Shown here piece by piece: positions 17,124 to 24,710 of a stretch of DNA of 64,000 nt; position 1 is the stretch's first letter; each line of letters starts with the position of its first letter. Origin of the DNA: UBA2033 sp035345875 (GTDB lineage: Bacteria > Spirochaetota > Leptospiria > Leptospirales > Leptospiraceae); the NCBI GenBank assembly GCA_035345875.1, contig DAORDH010000005.1, positions 62,001 to 126,000 of the forward strand. The letters are read 5' to 3'. A program made the position numbers and the translations under genes. Under the pieces are notes generated by a model, which saw only the letters and a program-made list of their open reading frames with translations, had not been told where the DNA came from and searched no databases.

Positions 17124-18812
17124 TTATTTTTTCCGTAAAACTTCTATATAATAATCGGATTGAGGCTTATAACTCTTAGCCTCATCCCCCCATTTATAAA
17201 TTGTTTCGTCTAAGGAAATAATTTCTGCTATTCCAACTAGCTCGTATTTTTCATTTTTATTTTTATCTATCCAGTCTAGTAAATACCTTTCTGATTTCTG
17301 TAAAATTCCCCAAGTGTAATTTAATTTTTGATTCACATAGATTAGATGAGAATGCTCTTTTGTTTCCAAATCCTTTACTAAATCTATTTGCATCTCTTTG
17401 CTGTAAGGATGAATTTCCATGAGTGGATACATATAGATATATCCTGTTGCAGATTTTCGATTGGAATAAAAATAAATTTCCGGTTCTGATCCTAAAACTA
17501 TGATTTGATCCTCTTCTTTTGTATTTTCTTTTATATACTTGGAAATTTGTATAGCTTCTTGGAAAGGATTTACACCATAGATTTGACGCGATAGGCGTAA
17601 AGGTGTTTCTTTAAAGTAGTAGTCTTTGTGCGCTTTAAACTTAAATATCACTAAAAATAAAATACAAATAATGATAAAGGAAGAATAGAGAGTCCATTTT
17701 GTGTGTTTTTGATTCATTCTTTCTATTTTATTGAAAACTTGAATTCGAATGAATTCCATAGAGATTCCAAAAAAAATAAATGCAAACGGAATGAAACCAA
17801 TGAAGTAATGTTCTCTGAAATACAAACCGGGAGTAGTTGTTAAAAAGGAAAAAAATACCAAAAGATACAAATAGACTTTTTTATATATTGGATGCGAGAG
17901 AATTAAATAGATGATAAATCCAATTGCCGTTAGTATCCAGAGAATTTGGTAGCCATAAGTTAAAAGCTTAAAAACAGATTTTAGGTTGATTAACCCCTCG
18001 GATAACGTTGACATTCCTGCATATTTACTTGCATATTGAAAAGTCCAATACCAAAAGCTTGGAAACACTCCCCATATGTATAAAATGAAAACTGTTATTA
18101 AAAATGGAAGGATTGTTCCAATAACTAGCATTAATCCCTTTTGAAAAAAGGAGAAGAGTTCAAAATTGCCTTCTTTCCAACTTAAATAGTTTAGAAATAG
18201 GAAATAAATTCCTGAAAATAAAATCAAAAAGATTGCCTGCTGCTTCATTAGAAAACTCATACCAAACAAAAAACCTATAAAAAAATAGGGAAGGCTTCCT
18301 TTTTGTTCTTTTGCACTCAGCAGAAAATAACAAGCACTCACAGCAAAAAGTAATAAAAAGTGCGTCGCATGGGCTGCAAATCCAAGTATATATGGATTGA
18401 GTGCATAAACACCATAAGCTGCTGAAGAAATAAGAGCTGTCGAAGAATTAAATAACTTTCTAACGAAAAAGAAGAGTATAAGAATGGTTGTTATATTTAA
18501 AATGATAAAGCCAGTGTGAATTCCGCGTGTCGTTTCGCCAAACAAACCCATAAAGAGAGCATACATTCCATATGTGCCAGGTAATTTCATATTATAGGCA
18601 AATTTATAGGGCGGGATGCCATCTAACATTAATTGTCCCATATAAGCATATTCACCCTCGTCTCTTTCTAATGGAAAATCTATGAGCCGAATTCGAATGA
18701 ATGCGATAAAAACTAGAACAAGACCTAAAAGGAGAAAATAAACTTTCTCGCTTAATTGTTTATTTGAAAAAAAATCATTAGAATCGGGATTAGAGCCAAA
18801 GGATAACTTCAT
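17124..18812 (-). CDS. GT39/ArnT-like membrane glycosyltransferase
   Basis: 562 residues with about 11-12 membrane segments. The first periplasmic loop has ERDEGEYAYMGQLMLDGIPP, the acidic DE motif typical of the PMT/ArnT (GT-C) superfamily that uses polyprenyl-phosphate sugars. The C-terminal soluble domain includes EDQIIVLGSEPEIYFYSNR, a pattern shared by Leptospira GT39 proteins. Predicted to transfer a sugar from a lipid carrier to a periplasmic or surface acceptor (protein or LPS). Lies 43 bases downstream of the broken phosphatase gene on the same strand. Confidence 0.78.
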   Translation of the reverse strand: MKLSFGSNPDSNDFFSNKQLSEKVYFLLLGLVLVFIAFIRIRLIDFPLERDEGEYAYMGQLMLDGIPPYKFAYNMKLPGTYGMYALFMGLFGETTRGIHTGFIILNITTILILFFFVRKLFNSSTALISSAAYGVYALNPYILGFAAHATHFLLLFAVSACYFLLSAKEQKGSLPYFFIGFLFGMSFLMKQQAIFLILFSGIYFLFLNYLSWKEGNFELFSFFQKGLMLVIGTILPFLITVFILYIWGVFPSFWYWTFQYASKYAGMSTLSEGLINLKSVFKLLTYGYQILWILTAIGFIIYLILSHPIYKKVYLYLLVFFSFLTTTPGLYFREHYFIGFIPFAFIFFGISMEFIRIQVFNKIERMNQKHTKWTLYSSFIIICILFLVIFKFKAHKDYYFKETPLRLSRQIYGVNPFQEAIQISKYIKENTKEEDQIIVLGSEPEIYFYSNRKSATGYIYMYPLMEIHPYSKEMQIDLVKDLETKEHSHLIYVNQKLNYTWGILQKSERYLLDWIDKNKNEKYELVGIAEIISLDETIYKWGDEAKSYKPQSDYYIEVLRKK

Positions 18813-18855
18813 AAAACGAAATTAATAGGAGGAAATAACCATTCAAGTATTAAAT

Positions 18856-20211
18856 TTATGATTCAATTCCAATTATTGTAATATCATCTTGAAAGGAGTC
18901 ATCGCCTAAAAATGTTTCTAAGTTATTTTGAATATTTTGAATGATTTCATTTATTTTGTAGTTTTTTGTGTTTTGTAAAATGGAAACTAATCTTTCCTCT
19001 CCAAACTCTTCTCTAGATTTATTGAACTCCTCAAATAAACCATCTGTAAATAGGAATAGTTTACTACCTTGCGGAAAATCAAGCGTATCCTCTGAATATT
19101 TTTCATTGTTTACTACACCAATCAATTAGCCTGTCTTATTTAATGATAAAATATTTTCTTCTTGGATCAAATATTGTTCTGGGTGACCGGCAGATGCATA
19201 GATAAGCTTTCGATTTTTCAGATCAATGTCTGTCACAAAACAACTAAAGAAAAAGCTGAGAGAATAGTATTTATTGTAAAAAGTATTATTAAAGGATTTG
19301 AGTAGTTGTCCAGGTGAGAGTGACAATTGTTTTGTTCCTTCTAATTCACTTTTGATCAGCATGGTGATTAACGCTGCTTCAACACCATGACCTGTTGCAT
19401 CTGCAAGAAAGATTCTAATTTTTCCTTCTCCAATCGGATAAATATCAAATAAATCACCACCTACTTCTACAAGAGGGATATACTTGGATTGAATTACAAT
19501 GGTTTCATATTTATAATTTTCTATAGGTAGCAATTTTGTCTGAATCTTTTTTGCAAATTTGAGTTCTTGTTTTATATTTGATAAAAGTTTTTCTGAAATT
19601 TCTTTTTCTATTTGAGCTTTTTTAGTCAGTTCTGAACTTTTTCTTACAAATCCATGTATGATTTTATTTACCATAAAAAGTCCAAAGAGCATCCAAACTG
19701 AAGAGATGAGCATAGAAGCGATCGTTAGTTTAGTCTCTCCTTCTGAAAAAACATTTACATTTGCTAAAAAGCCAATGTAGACTAATATTCCAGCGAGGCT
19801 ATATTGAGTGGCGCAAAGACCAGCGGCAAATAGCCCGAATCCTCTCGATTGTTGCATAGAGGTAAGAGCAGTGATGATGAAATAACCCGTGATTAGATAG
19901 GAATGAATATTTCCGGTCATCTGGATGATAATAGTTGCAGCTGTAATATCTATGAAACTAGGTATGTAACCAGACCAAGTATGTCTTTTTTCTATAAAGA
20001 TTTCTGTTTCAATTACAAACATCCAAAGACAGGCAAAAAAAAGATGAATAAATCCCGCCATTATAAGAGATTTATGCTCTATTTTCATATAGAGCATTAA
20101 GGCTAAATCAAAAATTGAAATTAATATTCTCGCAATATTAATTGTCCGGAACTTTTCAATTTTATCCGGTGAGAGATGAATTGTTGACCCCTCTATCAAA
20201 TGAAACCTCAA
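18856..20211 (-). pseudogene. membrane-bound SpoIIE/PPM phosphatase split by an in-frame stop
   Basis: Two open frames on the reverse strand (20211-19126 and 19125-18856) are in the same frame, separated by one TAA. Joined, they make a normal 451-residue protein: about six membrane segments (1-190), a short coiled linker, then a PPM/SpoIIE domain with VGGDLFDIYPI and LADATGHGVEAALI before the stop, and LFLFTDGLFEEFN and DSFQDDITII after it. The stop falls inside the conserved core, in the usual LxxxGxLIG segment, so both sets of metal-binding aspartates are needed from the two halves. A TTG follows the TAA at once, so re-initiation giving two chains is conceivable, but loss of function is simpler. 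The start may be a TTG at 20199, preceded by GAGG, rather than 20211. Confidence 0.8.
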
Positions 20212-21468
20212 TCATTCGTCTTTATCGTCTAGTTGCTGCTCCAGTCTACATTTCGGATAACTTCCTGGTTTTAAGTTGGTTCCAATATATCCAACAGCTT
20301 CTTGTGCCACAATAACGTTAATATTCCAACCCGAAATATAATGAAGACATCCAATGTGATTATTTTTGCAAAGAATTTGAACTGCTTTAGGTTTAGGATA
20401 AGCCCAAGCAGATGGAGGATGTAAACATAGATTCTCCAGTTTTGCGATTTTTCTCATACGCTTTACAATCTTTTCATATTGCCTAAAACAATCTATCATT
20501 GGGTCAGCAAGCTCTGGATCAAAATATTTTCTTTCTACGTTATACGCAAGCATTATAATTAGCTTTTGAATGATATCATCAGAGTCCGCTAGTTTTTTAT
20601 TTGTCTCAGATATAAAACGAGTTATCTTTAAAGCTTCTTTTAAAATTCTGATCGTGTCTTCATAATATTCATTGTCCGATGGATTTTGATTGTTTTCTTT
20701 TTGAGATTCAGATGATTGTAGAAATGGATTTTGTTTTAATACTTCCATATCAATTGGTTCAGGCATGTCCACTACATAGAGACCTCGAACAACGTGATTT
20801 TCTATCGCATAGATTATTTCTTCTGTCATTCCAAGATTTTCTGCTATCTTCACATTTAATTTTGTTAATTCACTAAGGAGCATATCGTCTAGGTTGGAGT
20901 TTTTCCAGTAATTAGTTCCATAGAGAGATAGATCCGCACAAATTCCAGTAAGGAATGCATTTCGATGAATCAATTTAATGGTGTAATTTTTTTGAATTAC
21001 AGTTCCTAGGCAGATTAATCCCATTCCAACTATATATTTGAAAAAGTTAGGATCATCTTCCATGATTTGATACATTGCAAGCACGATTAAATCAGTATAA
21101 AAAGCATTATTGATTAAATTTTCAATATTTTGATGTCCAGATGTGCTTCCTGTATAGAGAGTTGAGATAAAGGTTTTATCTGCTTCATTTACAATCGGCA
21201 TAATTGCGGCGGATAACGCTTTTCTAATCTTTGCGGTTAGCTCTGGAGTAGTTTTAATTTTAAAAGATGGCGTATATTGATCAGCAATAGATTCTAGTTT
21301 TTTAATACTAGATTCCCTTACCAAAACTAATTCTTTGATTAAGATATTTCCTTTTTTGTCGGTGAGAGCCTCTCTGAGTTGGACTGTGCCCAATAAATCC
21401 AATTTTGATATGAAGTTTGAAAAAGATTTTAGATCGTTGAACTCAATTCCCTCAGTGCTCAGTTTCAT
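20212..21468 (-). CDS. HD-like (degenerate HDOD/HD-GYP-type) protein
   Basis: 418 residues, no signal peptide or membrane segment. The middle (about 90-230) is helical with HRNAFLTGICADLSLYG and later IAENLGMTEEIIYAIENHV, which echo the H...A..LH and HHE regions of HD-GYP or HDOD domains, but the canonical HD pair and GYP motif are missing. The C-terminal 60 residues hold conserved-looking Cys and Trp (HPPSAWAYPKPKAVQILC). It stops exactly where the phosphatase frame begins, so the two form an operon and probably one signalling unit. A catalytic role is doubtful; a scaffold or regulator is more likely. Confidence 0.55.
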   Translation of the reverse strand: MKLSTEGIEFNDLKSFSNFISKLDLLGTVQLREALTDKKGNILIKELVLVRESSIKKLESIADQYTPSFKIKTTPELTAKIRKALSAAIMPIVNEADKTFISTLYTGSTSGHQNIENLINNAFYTDLIVLAMYQIMEDDPNFFKYIVGMGLICLGTVIQKNYTIKLIHRNAFLTGICADLSLYGTNYWKNSNLDDMLLSELTKLNVKIAENLGMTEEIIYAIENHVVRGLYVVDMPEPIDMEVLKQNPFLQSSESQKENNQNPSDNEYYEDTIRILKEALKITRFISETNKKLADSDDIIQKLIIMLAYNVERKYFDPELADPMIDCFRQYEKIVKRMRKIAKLENLCLHPPSAWAYPKPKAVQILCKNNHIGCLHYISGWNINVIVAQEAVGYIGTNLKPGSYPKCRLEQQLDDKDE

Positions 21469-21564
21469 ATATTACTCTTTTGAACGTATTTTCTATCTTT
21501 ATAAAATATACCGCTTCTTTGTGCATTAAATATTTTTAATTCTAAATAAGGCAGCCGATTCTTC

Positions 21565-21593
21565 TTGACGAATCATTTCGAATAATGTATTAA
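21565..21593 (+). promoter_or_regulatory. sigma-70-type promoter for the flavoprotein gene
   Basis: TTGACG at 21565-21570, a 17-base spacer, and TATTAA at 21588-21593, a near-ideal vegetative promoter. A start site seven bases downstream would fall at about 21600, only about three bases before the GTG start at 21603, so the transcript should be leaderless or nearly so. No Shine-Dalgarno is present, which fits. Confidence 0.65.
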
Positions 21594-21602
21594 AACCTTA
21601 TC

Positions 21603-22682
21603 GTGAAAATTGGAATTATTGGAAGCGGAATAACGGGAGCAGTTCTTGCTCGTCTTCTACCGGATGCTGTAGTATTTGAGCGAGCAAGTCACTCTGGAGG
21701 TAGAACTACCACAAGATTCCTAGGTAATTCTCCATTTGATATTGGAGCTACTATTTTTAAGGGCAGCATTGATTATATCGAAAAAGGAAAATTAAACAAA
21801 TTTGATTTTTTGAAATTCCTATCGGAGCATTTGCCTGAATTAGAAGTTGTTCCCCATAAAACGCATCCTGGTTCCTATCACCTAACTACCGCAATGCAGG
21901 ATTTAACGAGACATTTACTCTCAAATACGAAAGTGGAATACAATCATCTTGCTGAATCGATATCCAAAAAACCAAGTGAAAAAGAGTGGACTTTGCATTT
22001 TTCGAATGGTAAAACAGAAACCTTTGATTTGATTATTTTAACTGCACCCGTCCCTCAAGTAATCTCAATTTTAAAAAATTCAGGAATCATGCAAGCGTGG
22101 GATGAATTGATTCGTTTTCGGGGAGAATACAGATCTTGCTTAGTACTCACAGGTATATGGAAAAACTTACCTACTGATATAATACAAAAGATAAAATCTT
22201 TGAAGCAGCAAACATACTTATTTAAAGATGAGGATGCTGAATATTTTTCTCTAGAGAGCGAAAAATATAGAATCAGTGAAAGTGATAACAGTCTCGTTGT
22301 TACAATTCAATTCTCAAGTGCTTTTAGTTCTAAAAATTTAGAGCGATGGTGTGACGATGAAAAGAAACCTCTTTATTATATCCTAAATAGTAATCAGTAT
22401 TTTTTTAACCGTGTATTTCATGCTTTAGATTTACCCGAATTAATAAGCAAGAAACCCGATCATATGGATACGCATAAGTGGCGTTATTCGCAAGCTGATT
22501 TTGCTTTATTCAAGGATACTGAAATTCAACTAGATCATCCTAAATTATTAGAATTTTTTTCCCTTTCTAGAAAACATAATATTTGGATGACAGGAGATTG
22601 GATATGGGGGTCAAGAATTGTTAGGTGTGCGTTAGGTGCTATGATTACAGCCAAAGAGATTTTAAAAGAAGGGGTGAATTAA
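21603..22682 (+). CDS. FAD-dependent amine-oxidase/renalase-like oxidoreductase
   Basis: 359 residues from a GTG start. The N-terminus has the dinucleotide-binding motif GIIGSGITGAVLARLL (about 3-18), a Glu at the end of strand 2 (VVFERA) and the GGRTTTR motif used by flavin amine oxidases and renalase. A second FAD contact is suggested by MTGDWIWGSRIVRCALGAM near the C-terminus. Predicted cytoplasmic flavoenzyme; substrate unknown. It is transcribed divergently from the HD-like gene and seems monocistronic. Confidence 0.82.
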   Translation: MKIGIIGSGITGAVLARLLPDAVVFERASHSGGRTTTRFLGNSPFDIGATIFKGSIDYIEKGKLNKFDFLKFLSEHLPELEVVPHKTHPGSYHLTTAMQDLTRHLLSNTKVEYNHLAESISKKPSEKEWTLHFSNGKTETFDLIILTAPVPQVISILKNSGIMQAWDELIRFRGEYRSCLVLTGIWKNLPTDIIQKIKSLKQQTYLFKDEDAEYFSLESEKYRISESDNSLVVTIQFSSAFSSKNLERWCDDEKKPLYYILNSNQYFFNRVFHALDLPELISKKPDHMDTHKWRYSQADFALFKDTEIQLDHPKLLEFFSLSRKHNIWMTGDWIWGSRIVRCALGAMITAKEILKEGVN

Positions 22683-23189
22683 GTTTTTGTTTAGGATCAT
22701 CTCTTTAGTTTAAAAAGACTTTTGGTTGAGTGCTGACTAAAAAAATTTCATTAGACTTAGCATTTTTTATTAACTCACCTTATGCAAAATTTATAAATTT
22801 AGAAATAAACCATGATTTTTAGAATATTAGATAATGCTAATGAATTAACAAAATTAATAGCCTGCCATAGCTCGGCTGTTGGAGAGCTTATAAAGCGATG
22901 GATCGACAAGCCATCCATTTTAACTTTGCTCAAGCCTATTGTGCTTTTTCAATGACAATAGACCATACCTCGTTTGAATGTTTGCTTCATCTTGCATAAG
23001 GTGAGTTATTAAAAGACTTTTATCATCTTTGTTTTCAAGGTTTTAGTGAATCAAGCCTTTCTTTGCTAGTTACTTTTCATAGATTGTATCAGGTAGGAAT
23101 TAAAAAAATACAATATTTAAATGAAACATTGTTGCATTTGGGAAAGGTGTAAATATTCTGGCAATGTATTTATTCGTATGAGAATAGTT
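22683..23189. other. intergenic region holding the MITE-like element
   Basis: About 500 bases with no credible gene. The central 238 bases are the inverted-repeat element described separately. A frame from 23121 runs into the next gene, but its first residues (CCIWERCK) lack a ribosome site and precede a proper signal peptide, so they are treated as untranslated. Confidence 0.5.
22771..23008. mobile_element. MITE-like element with 17-bp perfect terminal inverted repeats
   Basis: TAACTCACCTTATGCAA at 22771-22787 is exactly inverted as TTGCATAAGGTGAGTTA at 22992-23008. The element is 238 bp, and the outermost TA on each side could be a TA target duplication as in IS630/Tc1-mariner insertions. 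The inside is richer in G+C than its flanks, contains two smaller hairpins (one around GATGG...CCATC at about 22900, one around CTATTGT...ACAATAG at about 22940), and encodes no complete transposase. It is best read as a non-autonomous element or an internally deleted insertion sequence. Confidence 0.72.
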
Positions 23190-23525
23190 ATGAGAACAAT
23201 CCTAACAAAATCATTTATTTCTCTCGTTCTAGTTTTTTGTTTGGGCAATTCTTTTTTGTATGAATTGCTTCATAAACATAAATCTGTAAATTTACATTTT
23301 CATGAAGAGGGAGTTCTTACGAATGATCATACACAAAAAGTCGATGATGATTGTGCCCTTTGTGGTTCATTCTTTCAGTCTAGATTTTTTACAAATCAGG
23401 GTTGGATCCTTCTAAGTTCTATTACTCTCTTGTTATTAGATCGATTTTTTTCGTTTGACGTTTTTATCAAATCAATCCTACCCACTACAAGCCTAGGTCG
23501 CTCTCCTCCCTTTCTTATTGCTTAA
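23190..23525 (+). CDS. small His/Cys-rich membrane protein of the zinc locus (DUF2946-like)
   Basis: About 112 residues from ATG 23190 (other starts at 23178 and 23121). Signal-anchor (ILTKSFISLVLVFCLG), then a periplasmic loop with HKHKSVNLHFHEEG and a DDDCALCGSFF motif, a second membrane segment (about 70-90) and a tail ending RSPPFLIA. Small proteins with an HxH loop, CxxC and an R(S/A/G)PP tail commonly sit next to zinc or copper uptake genes. The loop probably binds metal. Located at the head of the zinc cluster. Confidence 0.6.
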   Translation: MRTILTKSFISLVLVFCLGNSFLYELLHKHKSVNLHFHEEGVLTNDHTQKVDDDCALCGSFFQSRFFTNQGWILLSSITLLLLDRFFSFDVFIKSILPTTSLGRSPPFLIA

Positions 23526-23627
23526 AAAAATTAACCAATCATTTGGTATAAATTTACTTAAAATAATAACGAATATTCCTCCCTCGAGAAAAACTTGTGG
23601 GAAATTTTTAAAATATTGGAGAAGAAA

Positions 23628-24389
23628 ATGACAAAATTTATTACAATTTCTATAATTATCGCTTTAAACATTCTAATTACTGGTTGTGAAGAAAAGAAGA
23701 AAGATAGCACTCCCTCCGCGGCTGCACTTTTTTTACTAAGTAGAGGCTCAACAGGTTCTTGTGCGTCAGGTGCAACAACTAGTATATCTAATACTGCATT
23801 GGGTACCACATCAGCATCTGCCACACAGTATACAATCTCAGGCTGTGATACAAACAGTTTAAATGCACTTGGTTTCAGTAGCCAAAATATTTCAACTGGA
23901 GCAACAGGGACATCAGTAAATAGTAAAATTGCGGCTAACGGCGACTTGTTTAGTGCTGGTGATGTAAACATTGAAATTACATTTAGCTTAAATAGTGCTA
24001 ACGCATACTTAGAAGTCATCGGTCAAGGATCTGGCAATGCAGCTAATATTGATGGTCCTGCAATTCGTATCAATCCAACAAATACACAAGCTCGTGGAAC
24101 TGGGAGTGCAACTCTTGCGAATATAACATCTACCACTACTTCCGTTGGACAGACTGTAACCTATTGTTTAGATTTTCACAATGAGAGTCCAAGCTTTCAT
24201 GCTGTGGTTTGGGCATCAAGTTGCACATCTGTTTCAACCACAGACAGAAACAATTATACTGGAAGGGAAGCAACAGTTCCTTCTACGTTTCCGGGTAAAA
24301 GAATTGGTTTTATATTAAACAATGCTACACTCACAAGTTTCACTGTTAGAACAAAAGTGGGAACAGCGGTAAATCTTTTAGAGTTCTAA
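23628..24389 (+). CDS. lipoprotein of unknown function in the zinc locus
   Basis: 253 residues from ATG 23628, which has GGAGAAG just upstream (the longer frame from 23595 lacks a ribosome site). Lipobox ITGC at about 17-20, then EEKKKDS. The mature part is Ser/Thr/Ala/Gly/Asn-rich and beta-strand-like, with paired cysteines (SCASGA...SGCDTN, later TYCLDF...ASSCTS) suggesting two disulfides. No known domain recognised. Its place between the His-rich protein and the outer-membrane barrel suggests a surface role in metal capture, but that is inference. Confidence 0.65.
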   Translation: MTKFITISIIIALNILITGCEEKKKDSTPSAAALFLLSRGSTGSCASGATTSISNTALGTTSASATQYTISGCDTNSLNALGFSSQNISTGATGTSVNSKIAANGDLFSAGDVNIEITFSLNSANAYLEVIGQGSGNAANIDGPAIRINPTNTQARGTGSATLANITSTTTSVGQTVTYCLDFHNESPSFHAVVWASSCTSVSTTDRNNYTGREATVPSTFPGKRIGFILNNATLTSFTVRTKVGTAVNLLEF

Positions 24390-24404
24390 TTGCTCAAACT
24401 GCAT

Positions 24405-24440
24405 AAGACCCTTTCACCTACATACTGCTGTCAGGGTCTT
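24405..24440 (+). terminator. terminator-like hairpin after the lipoprotein gene
   Basis: AAGACCCT (24405-24412) pairs with AGGGTCTT (24433-24440) with a 20-base loop, 15 bases after the stop codon, followed by TATTTG. The loop is long and the T-run poor, so it may be an imperfect terminator. Confidence 0.45.
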
Positions 24441-24541
24441 TATTTGAGTGAAACCAACACAGATTGTAACAAAACAGAAAGTATAAGGAAAAGTCTATTT
24501 CAATGACTGACTCTTAAATTGTTTTTTGTTAGATACAGTAG

Positions 24542-24567
24542 TTCAAAAATTATAAATGATTTTTGAA
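24542..24567. repeat. 9-bp inverted repeat upstream of the zinc porin
   Basis: TTCAAAAAT (24542-24550) and ATTTTTGAA (24559-24567) form a perfect dyad with an 8-base centre. It lies between two hairpins in the 320-base region before the barrel gene. It could be an operator (for example for a Fur/Zur-type protein), but no known consensus is matched. Confidence 0.4.
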
Positions 24568-24602
24568 TCACCAATTCTGTTAAACATGAAGAGTATTGAT
24601 TT

Positions 24603-24643
24603 AAAAGTTTGTTTTACAAGGTCTTTCTTGTAATCAAACTTTT
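24603..24643 (+). terminator. long nested hairpin with T-run: terminator or attenuator before the zinc porin
   Basis: AAAAGTTTG (24603-24611) pairs with CAAACTTTT (24635-24643), and inside it TTACAAG (24614-24620) pairs with CTTGTAA (24627-24633): 16 pairs with a small bulge and a six-base loop, then more T. It looks like a Rho-independent terminator, yet the previous gene ended 214 bases earlier and has its own hairpin. A terminator 67 bases ahead of a start codon suggests a conditional leader. The rest of this 320-base gap is AT-rich with no gene. Confidence 0.55.
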
Positions 24644-24710
24644 TTCTATTTAATAATACTTCATTATTTTTTCAAAATTAAATTTCTTTATTTCATTTTT
24701 GTAGGGTTTT

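Noticed and set aside
20199..20214. HD-like gene and phosphatase gene as one ancestral fused gene with a stop between
   Set aside because: The frames are continuous across TGA-TTG, but a GAGG site precedes a TTG at 20199 and the phosphatase has a natural N-terminus, so a normal gene boundary is more likely.
22835..22980. Transposase fragment inside the MITE-like element
   Set aside because: Short reverse-strand stretches read plausibly (for example GLLSLKKHNRLEQS) but are too short and interrupted to assign to a family.
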